Positions 1-8,525 of a stretch of 64,000 nt of DNA are shown piece after piece (positions within the stretch are counted from its first letter, which is position 1; every line of letters begins with the position of its first letter). Source of the stretch: Simplicispira metamorpha (lineage in GTDB: Bacteria > Pseudomonadota > Gammaproteobacteria > Burkholderiales > Burkholderiaceae_C). Both the position numbers and the translations under genes were made by a program. The stretch covers positions 62,001 through 126,000 of the forward strand of contig NZ_SLXH01000006.1 in assembly GCF_004341365.1 (NCBI RefSeq), in the 5' to 3' direction. The notes below the pieces were generated by a model that was not told the DNA's origin, searched no databases, and worked only from the letters and a program-made list of their open reading frames with translations.

Positions 1-769
1 TCAGCGCGCCCAGCACCATGGTGGCGATCAGGGTGACGGCGTAGGTCTCGAACAGGTCGGCCGCCATGCCGGCGCAGTCGCCCACGTTGTCGCCCACGTT
101 GTCGGCGATCACGGCAGGGTTGCGCGGGTCGTCCTCGGGGATGCCGGCCTCGACCTTGCCCACCAGGTCGGCGCCCACGTCGGCGCCCTTGGTGAAGATG
201 CCGCCGCCCAGTCGGGCAAAGATGGAAATCAGCGACGAGCCAAAGGCAAAACCAATCAAAGGGTTGAGTTGGCTGGCCAGCGTGGCATCGGCCACCGGGT
301 GGTTGCCCACCAGGTACCAGTAAAACCCGGTCACGCCCAGCAGGCCCAGGCCCACGACCAGCATGCCCGTGATGGCGCCGCCGCGAAACGCCACGTCCAG
401 GGCCGGGCCGATGCCTTGCGTGGCCGCCTGCGCGGTGCGCACGTTGGCGCGCACCGATACGTTCATGCCAATAAAGCCGCAGGCGCCCGAGAGCACAGCG
501 CCAATGATGAAACCGACGGCGGTTTTAACGTCCAGAAAGACGCCGATGAGGAGGGCCAGCACCACGCCGACGATGGCAATGGTTTTGTATTGCCGCGCCA
601 GGTAGGCCGCAGCGCCCGCCTGGATGGCGGCGGCGATCTCTTGCATCCGGGCGTTGCCCGGGTCTTTGGCAAGGATCCAGCCACGGGCCCAGATGCCGTA
701 GGCCACCGCGATCAGCCCACACACCAGGGCCAGGAGAAGGGGGGAAGTCAGCGCTGTCGTGGCGGCCAT
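1..769 (-). CDS. hppA: Membrane-bound proton-translocating pyrophosphatase, N-terminal part (cut by window edge)
   Basis: The open frame enters the window at base 1 and starts at ATG 769, so only the first 256 residues are present. It begins [18 protein letters not shown] and has several hydrophobic helices. Near the window edge it carries the family signature DVGADLVGK followed by [17 protein letters not shown], the pyrophosphate/Mg-binding region of H+/Na+-translocating pyrophosphatases. Established role of the family: an integral inner-membrane pump that couples PPi hydrolysis to cation export. A GGAG Shine-Dalgarno lies at 776-780. A perfect TCGCGG/CCGCGA dyad (787-801) sits just upstream in the leader. 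The residues that decide K+ dependence lie outside the window. The gene is divergent from soluble pyrophosphatase ppa. Confidence 0.95.
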   Translation of the reverse strand, partial: MAATTALTSPLLLALVCGLIAVAYGIWARGWILAKDPGNARMQEIAAAIQAGAAAYLARQYKTIAIVGVVLALLIGVFLDVKTAVGFIIGAVLSGACGFIGMNVSVRANVRTAQAATQGIGPALDVAFRGGAITGMLVVGLGLLGVTGFYWYLVGNHPVADATLASQLNPLIGFAFGSSLISIFARLGGGIFTKGADVGADLVGKVEAGIPEDDPRNPAVIADNVGDNVGDCAGMAADLFETYAVTLIATMVLGAL

Positions 770-997
770 GCTTTGCTCCGGTGGTATCGCGGGAACCGCG
801 AAACGGGAGCCACAACGCACGGGTTATGCCTCCGCTGCGTTGCTTCCTCGCCCACCATGCCGGGGGGCGATTGGCCAACCGGGCCAATTTACCGCTGAAA
901 TCGGGCTTTGCAAGCGGGCTGAAAGGGGCGAGCCGGTAAAATCAGGGTTAATCCCGACGGGGATTCTTGGCCTTTATCAACCACACGACCGACAACC

Positions 998-1534
998 ATG
1001 TCCCTCAACAACGTCACTCCCGGCAAAAACATTCCCGAGTCTTTCAACGTGGTCATTGAAATCCCCATGGATTCTGACCCGATCAAGTACGAAGTGGACA
1101 AGGAATCGGGCGCTATTTTCGTGGACCGTTTCATGACCACGGCCATGTACTACCCCTCCAACTACGGCTACGTGCCCCAGACCCTCAGCGGCGACGGCGA
1201 CCCGGTGGACGTGCTGGTCATCACCCCCTACCCACTGCTGCCCGGCGTGGTGGTGCCCTGCCGTGCGCTGGGTATCCTGAAGATGGAAGACGAAGCTGGC
1301 ATCGACGGCAAAGTGCTGGCCGTTCCCACCAACAAGGTGCTGGCCATGTACTCGGCCTGGAAAGACATCGGCGATGTGAACCCCATGCGCCTCAAAGCCA
1401 TCAGCCATTTCTTTGAGCATTACAAAGACCTGGAAGAAGGCAAGTGGGTCAAGGTGCTGGGCTGGGAAGGCATTGAGGCCGCCCACAAAGAAATCACCGA
1501 CGGTCTGGCCAACTACCAGCAGTCCCAAGCCTGA
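998..1534 (+). CDS. ppa: Soluble inorganic pyrophosphatase
   Basis: A 178-residue family I inorganic pyrophosphatase, the usual bacterial length. It hydrolyses cytosolic PPi released by biosynthesis to two phosphates with Mg2+. The metal-binding segment [10 protein letters not shown] is present, as are the conserved N-terminal part ([19 protein letters not shown]) and [11 protein letters not shown]. The ATG at 998 has only a weak Shine-Dalgarno. The gene is divergent from the membrane pyrophosphatase hppA across a 228-bp spacer with no other gene, and is followed by a strong terminator shared with the convergent gene. Confidence 0.97.
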   Translation: MSLNNVTPGKNIPESFNVVIEIPMDSDPIKYEVDKESGAIFVDRFMTTAMYYPSNYGYVPQTLSGDGDPVDVLVITPYPLLPGVVVPCRALGILKMEDEAGIDGKVLAVPTNKVLAMYSAWKDIGDVNPMRLKAISHFFEHYKDLEEGKWVKVLGWEGIEAAHKEITDGLANYQQSQA

Positions 1535-1568
1535 TCCTGGGCGGCGCAGACTGCCCGCCACATCCCCC

Positions 1569-1607
1569 AAAAAAAGCCTGCCGGCCTGTGCCCGCAGGCT
1601 TTTTTTC
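1569..1607. terminator. Bidirectional intrinsic terminator (ppa / acyltransferase)
   Basis: Stem AAAAAAAGCCTGC pairs with GCAGGCTTTTTTT around a short loop. A-run and T-run flank the GC stem, so it can stop ppa transcripts rightward and the convergent gene leftward. Confidence 0.9.
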
Positions 1608-1637
1608 ATGGGTGCAGGCCAGTAATGGCGGGGCAGG

Positions 1638-2882
1638 TTATGGCTGTTTCAGCGGGCTGCGCGATTGCAAATGTTCCAGGTACTGCGCAACGCCAGTGCT
1701 TTCGCGCTCCAGAAAGCGATCCACCGCGTCGGCGAAGGCCGGATGTGCCAGCCAGTGTGCGCTGTGGGCGGGCACTGGGAGCAGGGCGCGGGCCATTTTG
1801 TGTTCGCCCTGGGCGCCGCCTTCAAAACGCTGTATCCCGTGCGCGATGCACCACTGCAAGGGCTGGTAGTAGCAGGCCTCAAAGTGCAGGCAGTCCACGC
1901 GCTCCAGGGCGCCCCAATAGCGGCCATAAGCGATGGGGGTAGGTGATTTGAGATCATTTTGGCCCCCAGCGCTTGCTGGGTCAGCGCTTACAGCTATCAA
2001 ACTGCTAGCAATGGCACGACCCGCCCGCTCGGCAATGAACAGCACCCAAGTCTCTGCCATGTCGCTGTGCATGTGCGCAAAGAACGCGCGTGACAGGTAG
2101 GGCAGATTGCCGTGTTCCAGGTAGGTGCGCTCGTAGCAGCGGTAAAAGAAATCCCAGTCGGCGGGTGTGATGTCGGCACCGCGCAGCCAGCGGAAAGTGA
2201 CGCCCGCTTCGGTCACACGGCGGCGCTCCTGGCGGATTTTTTTGCGCTTTTCCTGGGTCAGGCTGGCCAGGAAATGCTCAAAGTCGGTGTAGTCGGCGTT
2301 GCGCCAGTGAAACTGCACCGTGTGGCGTTGCAGCAGCCCCTCGGCAGTGCAGGCGATCAGATCGCCATCGCTGGCGAACAGCACGTGCAGCGATGACAGG
2401 CCCTGGCCTGCGCACCAGTCGCGCAGGGCCGCCACCAGAGCGCGGCGCAGGGTGGCATCGCGTGCCAACAGCCGCGCACCGGGCACGGGGGTGAAAGGCA
2501 CGGCCACCACGGCCTTGGGGTAATACGCCAGACCGTGCGCGTGGTAGGCGTTGGCCCAGGCGTGGTCGAACACGTATTCGCCATACGAATGGTCTTTGAT
2601 ATACACCGGGCACGCTGCCACCAGCACACCCGCCTGCCAGAGGGTGAAAAACTGCGGCGCCCAGCCCGTGGCCGCAGTGGCGCTGGCGCTGGTGTGCAGG
2701 GCCGCCAGGTATTCATGGCGCATGAAGGGCGTGGCGTGTGGCTGTGCGGCCAGCAGCTGGTTCCAGGCGCTGGCGTCAATGTCCAGCACGGTGTTGAACA
2801 CGCGGGTGATAATTGCGCCTTCAGCCACGGCCGCTCCTGTAGCGGCAGTCTGCCACCTGACCAGGCCCGGTGGGCAAGGCAC
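1638..2882 (-). CDS. GNAT/FemAB-like acyltransferase (DUF482, peptidogalycan-type family)
   Basis: A 414-codon frame that matches, by eye, the DUF482/COG3146 family of FemAB/GNAT-fold proteins; recognisable parts are MRHEYLAALHTSASATAATG, QEKRKKIRQERRRV and GAQGEHKMARALLP near the C-terminus. The family fold suggests acyl or aminoacyl transfer, but the substrate is unknown. The GTG start at 2882 is the longest option; a GTG at 2801, just before the family's usual N-terminus (VFNTVLDIDASAW), may be the true start. About residues 292-309 are encoded by a dispersed repeat (1956-2007) that inserts an in-frame, family-atypical stretch. Divergent from nadE with 35 bp between the outermost starts. 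Confidence 0.8.
   Translation of the reverse strand: MPCPPGLVRWQTAATGAAVAEGAIITRVFNTVLDIDASAWNQLLAAQPHATPFMRHEYLAALHTSASATAATGWAPQFFTLWQAGVLVAACPVYIKDHSYGEYVFDHAWANAYHAHGLAYYPKAVVAVPFTPVPGARLLARDATLRRALVAALRDWCAGQGLSSLHVLFASDGDLIACTAEGLLQRHTVQFHWRNADYTDFEHFLASLTQEKRKKIRQERRRVTEAGVTFRWLRGADITPADWDFFYRCYERTYLEHGNLPYLSRAFFAHMHSDMAETWVLFIAERAGRAIASSLIAVSADPASAGGQNDLKSPTPIAYGRYWGALERVDCLHFEACYYQPLQWCIAHGIQRFEGGAQGEHKMARALLPVPAHSAHWLAHPAFADAVDRFLERESTGVAQYLEHLQSRSPLKQP
1956..2007. repeat. Dispersed two-hairpin repeat, copy 1 (inside acyltransferase CDS)
   Basis: Forward-oriented copy: TTTTGGCCCCCAGCGCT, short spacer, AGCGCTTACAGCTATCAA. It lies inside an open reading frame and keeps the frame. Compared with intergenic copies it has lost part of the second hairpin. 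Confidence 0.75.
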
Positions 2883-2917
2883 TATCCATTTCGGCCACGG
2901 CGACCGTTTTCCATTCC

Positions 2918-4576
2918 ATGACGCTCTCCATTTGCACTGCGCAGCTTAATTTTGTCGTGGGCGATATGCCCGGCAATGCCCAAAAAATCATTGACGCTGC
3001 CCGCCAGGCCCATGCGGCTGGCGCACAGCTGTTGCTGACGCCCGAGCTGGCCATCTGCGGTTACGCCGCTGAAGACCTGTTCTTGCGCCCGGCTTTTCTG
3101 GCCGCTTGCGATGATGCCGTGAAAACCGTGGCCCGCGAGACCGCAGGGTTGAACGGCCTGGCCATCGTGCTGGGCCACCCCCAACGCGTTACCGGCCATG
3201 CCAGCGCCCGTCCGTCTTGCCACAACGCGGCCAGCGTACTGCGCCATGGCCTGGTCGAGCACACCTACGCCAAGTGGGAGCTGCCCAATTACAGCGTTTT
3301 TGACGAACGCCGCCATTTCACACCGCTGCGCCAGCCCTGCGTTTTCGAGGTGGCGGGTGTGCGTGTGGGCTTGCTGATTTGCGAAGACGCCTGGCTGGAG
3401 GCGCCCGCGCGCGCTGCGGCACAGGCCGGGGCCGAGCTGCTGGCGGTCATCAACGCCTCGCCCTTCCACGCGGGCAAAGCCGCCGAGCGTGAGCAGACCA
3501 TGCGCGAGCGCGTGCTGCAAACCGGGCTGCCACTGGTCTATGCCCATATGGTGGGCGGCCAGGACGAGTTGGTGTTCGATGGCCGCTCTTTTGCCCTGAA
3601 CACCGATGGCATCGTGGCAGGCCGTGCCCCCGGATTTATAGAAAAACTGGTGTTTACGCAGGCGCAGCGGGCGCAAGCAGCTATCAAAATAGAAGCGGAT
3701 GTGGCTCCCCAAGCCACGCTGCACGCCGAGCTGTGGGACGCGCTGGTGCTGGCTGTGCGCGACTATGTCGGCAAAAACCGCTTTCCGGGCGTGCTGCTGG
3801 GCTTGTCGGGCGGCATGGACTCGGCGCTGGTGCTGGCCATTGCGGTCGATGCGCTGGGGCCGCAGCGTGTGCGCACGGTGATGATGCCGTCGCCCTACAC
3901 AGCGGACATCAGCGGCATGGATGCCAGCGAGATGGCGCAGCGCCTGGGTGTGCACTACGAAGAAATCGCCATTGCGCCGCAGTTTGAAGCCTTCAAAGCG
4001 GCGCTGGCCGCTGACTTTGCCGGGCGCGCTGAAGACACCACCGAAGAAAACCTGCAAGCGCGCATCCGGGGCACGCTGCTCATGGCCTTGTCGAACAAGT
4101 TCGGCGCCGTGGTGCTGACCACCGGCAACAAAAGCGAGTTGGCCACGGGCTACTGCACCTTGTACGGTGACATGGCCGGTGGTTTTGCCGTCATCAAAGA
4201 CGTGCCCAAAACCATGGTGTATGCGCTGGCACGCTGGCGCAACCTCAACGACCCCTACGGCACCGGCCACAACCCCATCCCCGAGCGCATCATCACCCGG
4301 CCCCCCAGCGCCGAGTTGCGTCCCGACCAGAAAGACCAAGACAGTCTGCCGCCTTATGAAGTGCTCGACGCGATCGTGGAGCGTTATATGGAAAATGACG
4401 AGCCCATAGCGGCCATCATTGCTGCCGGATTTGCGTCCGCCGATGTCGAGCGTGTCACGCGCCTGATTCAGGTGAATGAATACAAACGCCGCCAGGCGCC
4501 GCTGGGGCCCCGGGTGACGCAGCGCAGTTTTGGCAAAGACTGGCGCTACCCCGTTACCAACCGCTTTCGCGCCTGA
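2918..4576 (+). CDS. nadE: Glutamine-dependent NAD+ synthetase
   Basis: A 552-residue two-domain enzyme that makes NAD+ from nicotinate adenine dinucleotide, ATP and glutamine-derived ammonia. The N-terminal nitrilase-type glutaminase carries Glu (TPELAICGY), Lys (KWELPNYSVFDERRHF) and Cys (LLICEDAW). The C-terminal synthetase has the PP-loop GLSGGMDSALVLAI. I chose ATG 2918 (MTLSICTAQLNF), the family-typical N-terminus, over an in-frame start 16 codons upstream. Residues about 248-260, in the linker between domains, are encoded by a degenerate copy of the dispersed repeat. It is followed by glnB, an order common in Burkholderiales; the pairing makes sense as both respond to glutamine. Confidence 0.96.
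   Translation: MTLSICTAQLNFVVGDMPGNAQKIIDAARQAHAAGAQLLLTPELAICGYAAEDLFLRPAFLAACDDAVKTVARETAGLNGLAIVLGHPQRVTGHASARPSCHNAASVLRHGLVEHTYAKWELPNYSVFDERRHFTPLRQPCVFEVAGVRVGLLICEDAWLEAPARAAAQAGAELLAVINASPFHAGKAAEREQTMRERVLQTGLPLVYAHMVGGQDELVFDGRSFALNTDGIVAGRAPGFIEKLVFTQAQRAQAAIKIEADVAPQATLHAELWDALVLAVRDYVGKNRFPGVLLGLSGGMDSALVLAIAVDALGPQRVRTVMMPSPYTADISGMDASEMAQRLGVHYEEIAIAPQFEAFKAALAADFAGRAEDTTEENLQARIRGTLLMALSNKFGAVVLTTGNKSELATGYCTLYGDMAGGFAVIKDVPKTMVYALARWRNLNDPYGTGHNPIPERIITRPPSAELRPDQKDQDSLPPYEVLDAIVERYMENDEPIAAIIAAGFASADVERVTRLIQVNEYKRRQAPLGPRVTQRSFGKDWRYPVTNRFRA
3661..3695. repeat. Dispersed repeat, copy 2 (partial, inside nadE)
   Basis: The right half of the repeat, GCGCAAGCAGCTATCAAAAT followed by AGAAGC, is almost identical to the intergenic copy at 43333-43384. 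The left half is degenerate. It is read in frame as part of the nadE interdomain linker (QRAQAAIKIEA). Confidence 0.65.
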
Positions 4577-4969
<393 letters not shown>

Positions 4970-4973
4970 GCCC

Positions 4974-5567
4974 TCAAATCACTGCTTGCAGCGCTGTCTC
5001 TGGTGCATCGGTGCGTATGTCTTGCACCAGAGAGCGCAGCAGGACATCGGTTTCCTGGCCGGTTTGTACCAGTCCCATTTGCCATTCACCGATGAAGCCG
5101 CTGGCAACGCTGTGCTGCAGAAAGGCCAGCATGGCGTCGTAATAGCCCGCCACGTTCAGCAGCCCGATAGGCTTGTCGTGGTAGCCCAATTGGCGCCAGG
5201 TCCAGACTTCAAACAGTTCTTCAAAGGTGCCTATCCCGCCGGGCAGGGCCAAAAAGGCATTGCTGCGCTCGGCCATCAAGGCTTTGCGTTCGTGCATGGT
5301 GCGCACGATGTGCAACTCGTCGCAGGCGTGGCGCGCATGTTCTTTGTCCACCAGCGATTGCGGGATCACGCCCACCACGCGGCCACCAGCGGCCTGGGTG
5401 GCATCGGCCACGGTGCCCATCAGCCCGCTGCGCCCGCCGCCATACACCAGTTGCCCACCGTTGGCACCTATCCAGGTGCCGACAGCGCGCGCCGCCTGGG
5501 CAAACAGTGCGTTCTCGCCAGGGCGCGAGCCGCAATAAACACAAATCGAAAAAGCCGGTTCAGCCAT
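4974..5567 (-). CDS. LOG-family (TIGR00730) nucleoside 5'-monophosphate phosphoribohydrolase
   Basis: A 197-residue Rossmann-like protein of the LOG/YvdD family. Signatures are CVYCGSRPG near the N-terminus and PGGIGTFEEL, the PGGxGTxxE motif that defines the family. Characterised members cleave cytokinin riboside or other nucleoside monophosphates to base and ribose 5-phosphate; the bacterial substrate here is unknown. I chose ATG 5567 (MAEPAFSICVYCG); the longer frame has no family support. The start overlaps the end of dgkA by 8 bases on the same strand, so the two are likely co-translated. The stop lies 4 bp from the convergent glnB stop. Confidence 0.88.
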   Translation of the reverse strand: MAEPAFSICVYCGSRPGENALFAQAARAVGTWIGANGGQLVYGGGRSGLMGTVADATQAAGGRVVGVIPQSLVDKEHARHACDELHIVRTMHERKALMAERSNAFLALPGGIGTFEELFEVWTWRQLGYHDKPIGLLNVAGYYDAMLAFLQHSVASGFIGEWQMGLVQTGQETDVLLRSLVQDIRTDAPETALQAVI

Positions 5568-5970
5568 GGAGAAACCTCTGGTAAATCGCGCTGGCCCAAA
5601 TGCCCACGCACAGCAACAAACTGAGTAAAACGGCGGCGCTTCCCATGTCCTTGGCCCGTTTGGACAGTGCGTGCCATTCGGGCCCGATGCGGTCAATGGC
5701 CGCTTCAATGCCACTGTTGAGCAGCTCTACCACCATCAGCAGCACAACCGAGCCTGCCAGCAGGGCCACTTCAGTCCAGCCACGACCCAGCCACACCGAC
5801 AAGGGCAACAGCACCAGCGCTGCGCTGGCCTCTTGGCGAAAGGCCGCTTCACCCCAGCCAGCGCGCAGCCCGTCCAGCGAATAGCGCGTGGCATGCCACA
5901 GGCGGTGCAGGCCGGTGCGGTTTTTCTGGGCGTTGGTGGGTTCGTGTGGAGCGGGAGGGGGGTGCGACAT
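5560..5970 (-). CDS. dgkA: Diacylglycerol kinase (DgkA family)
   Basis: A 136-residue small integral-membrane kinase with three hydrophobic helices in its C-terminal 80 residues. The conserved motif VELLNSGIEAAIDRI (ExxNxAIExxxD type, active-site and metal region) is clear, followed by AKDMGSAAV. It phosphorylates diacylglycerol to phosphatidic acid with ATP in the inner membrane, recycling lipid. The N-terminus is longer and more proline-rich than in E. coli DgkA. ATG 5970 was chosen because the upstream part of the frame has no family character. It overlaps the downstream LOG-family gene by 8 bases. Confidence 0.92.
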   Translation of the reverse strand: MSHPPPAPHEPTNAQKNRTGLHRLWHATRYSLDGLRAGWGEAAFRQEASAALVLLPLSVWLGRGWTEVALLAGSVVLLMVVELLNSGIEAAIDRIGPEWHALSKRAKDMGSAAVLLSLLLCVGIWASAIYQRFLHG

Positions 5971-6023
5971 GGGCGGAGTTTTGCGCCAGCTGCCTGAAGG
6001 TGCTGGAGGCCGTGAAGGTGTTT

Positions 6024-6590
6024 TCAGACGGGTTTGTTTCTTCGGGCCGCATCGAAATGCACCAGCCGGGTGCCTGCCAGTGCATCGTGCAAAAACTGGC
6101 GCTGCGGATGAAAGCGGCTCAGAATGGCCCAAACCGCTACCCAGCCCAATACGATGACCGTGATTTCCGGGCCTGAAAGCGCAAAGGGCGCAACGCCCAG
6201 CAAGGGTGGCAGAAACCACAGCCAGCTCAAGACGTAGCGCCACAGTGCGCGCCCTTGGCTCAGTGGTTGGCCTTGTGCATCAACTGCGCGGATGTGCCAG
6301 GTTTTCATGGCCAGTGTTTGCCCTTTGGCCCAAAACCAGGTGAAGTAAATGCCAAACACCACAAACAAAAAGCCTTGCAGTGCGTGCCGGTTGTCCAGCG
6401 CGTGGCGCGTTTGGCTGAGGGTGCTGAACAAATAGCCCGCAATGAAGACCACGCCAAACATCAGCAGCCCCTCGTAGAGCCAGCATGCCATGCGCCGTGG
6501 CAGGGGCGGAGCTTGCAGCAAGGTGGATTCAGGGGCTGTCGGCCCAGCCTGGGGGTGCTGCCGGGATGGGCGCGATGGCGAGGCGTGCAT
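6024..6590 (-). CDS. RDD family membrane protein
   Basis: A 188-residue protein with an RDD domain: an early Arg (RRMACWLYEGLLMFG), a W/A-K-G segment (FWAKGQTLAMKTWHIRAV) and a late His-Asp (QFLHDALAGTRLV). There are about four hydrophobic segments. RDD proteins are poorly understood inner-membrane proteins; some act in ion exchange. It is 8 bp downstream of the DUF3106 gene on the same strand, so it is probably transcribed with the sigma factor cassette. Confidence 0.88.
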   Translation of the reverse strand: MHASPSRPSRQHPQAGPTAPESTLLQAPPLPRRMACWLYEGLLMFGVVFIAGYLFSTLSQTRHALDNRHALQGFLFVVFGIYFTWFWAKGQTLAMKTWHIRAVDAQGQPLSQGRALWRYVLSWLWFLPPLLGVAPFALSGPEITVIVLGWVAVWAILSRFHPQRQFLHDALAGTRLVHFDAARRNKPV

Positions 6591-6598
6591 TCAGAAAG

Positions 6599-7441
6599 TC
6601 AGTGGAAATTAGGCGAATCGGGCTCGGAGGGAGGCGGTAGCTCCGCAGGGGCAGAACCCGATGGTAATGGGGGCAGTGGCAGTGGCGTAGCGATAGGGAC
6701 AGAAATCGGTACGGTTTCAACCACGATGGGTTCTGCCGTGTGTGTGCGTGTGTCCGTGGCTGGCTGGGATGGTGCAGTGCGCGCTATACGGCTGGGCGGG
6801 GGAGGAATTTTGGGGGGGTTCAGCGGATTGGCATCGCTGGCAGTGGCCGCGGGCACCTGGGCCAGTTTGCGTGCAGGCACAGGTCGCAGCGCTGTGGCAG
6901 CCCCCGTAGGACGGGGGGTAGCGCCCGCAGCCAAACGCTTTTTTTCTTCGCTGCTCAAGGCTTGGTAAGCCTCCCACTGCGCACGTTTGTTGTCGGGAGC
7001 CAGTTTGTTGGCAGTTGCGAAATTCAGACGCGCCTGGTTGCGCTGCTGCGCACTGAGATTGGCCCATTCGGTCATGCGCTCATGCAGCTTGGCTTGCTCG
7101 GGGGCAGGCAAACTGGCGAAACTTTGTGCCAACACCAGCCAACGGCGTTTTTGCAGCTCACTCAGAAAAGACCAGCGCTCTGCCAATGGGCGCAGCGCCA
7201 GTTTTTGTGCCGCCGTGAGTTCCATCCAGCCGGGGCCAGAGGCGGGGACGGCTGCATCTGTGGGACGCATATCGTTGGTGGCTTGCTTGCTGGTCAGGGC
7301 CCCTACAGGCAGCACGGTGCCAGGGGCCATGCGTACTTGCTGCAAGACTTGCCAGCCACACAGGGTCAGCGCACCCAGCAGCACCAAGGCTGCGCAGATG
7401 CTGGGGCTAAAGCGGGAGGGGGCGGAGTCCAGTACGTGCAT
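6599..7441 (-). CDS. DUF3106 protein, membrane-anchored with predicted periplasmic helical domain
   Basis: 280 residues. One hydrophobic segment at about 17-33 (AALVLLGALTLCGW) is followed by a helical region with repeated motifs: LTAAQKLALRPLAERW, LPAPEQAKLHERM, LSAQQRNQARLNFA, LSSEEKKRLAAG. The last third is proline-rich and probably disordered. DUF3106 is a domain of unknown function. The topology (single N-terminal anchor, exported helices with LxxxQ-type motifs) resembles periplasmic sensors of the CnrX/ZraP kind, which is an inference. It sits 17 bp downstream of the DUF3619 gene in the sigma factor operon. Confidence 0.8.
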   Translation of the reverse strand: MHVLDSAPSRFSPSICAALVLLGALTLCGWQVLQQVRMAPGTVLPVGALTSKQATNDMRPTDAAVPASGPGWMELTAAQKLALRPLAERWSFLSELQKRRWLVLAQSFASLPAPEQAKLHERMTEWANLSAQQRNQARLNFATANKLAPDNKRAQWEAYQALSSEEKKRLAAGATPRPTGAATALRPVPARKLAQVPAATASDANPLNPPKIPPPPSRIARTAPSQPATDTRTHTAEPIVVETVPISVPIATPLPLPPLPSGSAPAELPPPSEPDSPNFH

Positions 7442-7458
7442 GCAGGCGTGCGCAGTTG

Positions 7459-7902
7459 TCAGTGGTTTTGTGTGCCGCCTGCTTTGAGGAATTGCACAAA
7501 TCCAGGGTCTGCGTAGGCTGCGGGCGGCAAATCATCGGTGAGCAAGGCGGCATCCACTTCGGCTACTTCTGCCGTGCTGTATGCGTCTTGCGAAAAGTTG
7601 ATGACCACCAGACCCACCATCAGTGCCATGGCCGGAACTGCGCCTAGCAGGGAGCGCCACCAGCCACTGCCACCGCCCAGCCAGCCCAGCGCGGCGCTGG
7701 CGCCTGTTTGCACCACTGTAGGTGCCGTCTGGTGTACTGGAACGGCTTTTTTGCGTTGGGCCAGTGCCTGTACGCGCGCCGCCCGCAGGCGCTCCGAAAT
7801 ATCGTGGGGTAGCTCTCCTGTGCTGTCGTCCAGGCGCGCAGCCAAGCGGCGTGCATAGACGTCGCAGGCAGATTCGTGGGGGTGCGATTGCAAAGTGTTC
7901 AT
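7459..7902 (-). CDS. DUF3619 protein, candidate membrane anti-sigma factor
   Basis: 147 residues. A hydrophilic N-terminal part of about 85 residues (DVYARRLAARLDDSTGEL, HDISERLRAARVQALAQRKK) is followed by one transmembrane helix at about 88-108 (LLGAVPAMALMVGLVVINF) and a short acidic C-terminal tail. It overlaps the upstream ECF sigma gene by four bases (ATGA), the usual arrangement for a sigma factor and its anti-sigma. The size and topology also fit an anti-sigma factor, but no ZAS motif is present and the role is inferred from context. ATG 7902 was chosen over a longer frame that runs into the sigma gene. Confidence 0.8.
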   Translation of the reverse strand: MNTLQSHPHESACDVYARRLAARLDDSTGELPHDISERLRAARVQALAQRKKAVPVHQTAPTVVQTGASAALGWLGGGSGWWRSLLGAVPAMALMVGLVVINFSQDAYSTAEVAEVDAALLTDDLPPAAYADPGFVQFLKAGGTQNH

Positions 7903-8468
7903 GGTTCTATTCCTTTGGCCTTCAGGGCTTTGCTGAGGGCTTGGACGGCGCGAAAGCAATGGGTTTTGACACTGCCCTCAGAGCAACCCATGGCGGCTGC
8001 GGTTTCAGCCACGTCCATCTCTTCCCAATAACGCATCAAAAACGCCTCCCGTTGACGTGGAGGCAGTGCCTGGATTTCTATTTCAATATCGCGCAACGTT
8101 TGACTGCGCCGGGCCAAGTCTTCAGCGCTTTGGGCGCGCTCGCCATCGTCAGGCCCTGCCCATGCTTCCAGCAGGTCGAAGTCGCCGGCATCGTCACCGG
8201 GCGCTTCAAAGTCACTGAGGTGGGAAAACAGGGCGTTGTGCCTTTTTTGGCGCCTAAACCAGTCCAGCGTGCAGTTGGACAAAATGCGCTGAAACAGCAT
8301 TGGCAGCTCGTTGGCGGGTTTGTCGCCGTAATGCTCCGACAGTTTCATCATGCTTTCCTGCACGATGTCCAAAGCCGCTTCCTCGTTGCGCACGTGGTAA
8401 TACGAACGCTTGAACGCGCGTTTTTCCACGCTTTTAAGGAAATCGGAAAGTTCTTGTTCGGTAGCCAA
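7899..8468 (-). CDS. ECF-type RNA polymerase sigma factor
   Basis: 189 residues. Sigma region 2 is at about 10-80 (ALDIVQESMMKLSEHY, FQRILSNCTLDWFRRQKRHN). Region 4 is at about 125-180 (LPPRQREAFLMRYWEEMDVAE, MGCSEGSVKTHCFRAVQAL). The start is TTG 8468 (MATEQELSDFL); no in-frame ATG gives a family-typical N-terminus. It directs RNA polymerase to an unknown regulon. The following gene (DUF3619) overlaps by four bases, suggesting translational coupling to a partner that restrains it. It is divergent from ilvI across a spacer holding a perfect 12-bp inverted repeat. Confidence 0.92.
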   Translation of the reverse strand: MATEQELSDFLKSVEKRAFKRSYYHVRNEEAALDIVQESMMKLSEHYGDKPANELPMLFQRILSNCTLDWFRRQKRHNALFSHLSDFEAPGDDAGDFDLLEAWAGPDDGERAQSAEDLARRSQTLRDIEIEIQALPPRQREAFLMRYWEEMDVAETAAAMGCSEGSVKTHCFRAVQALSKALKAKGIEP

Positions 8469-8525
8469 GAGGTGTCGCTGAAAGAGGTCGTCTGGCGCGC
8501 GGCGGGCCTGGGGCGCACAAGCACG

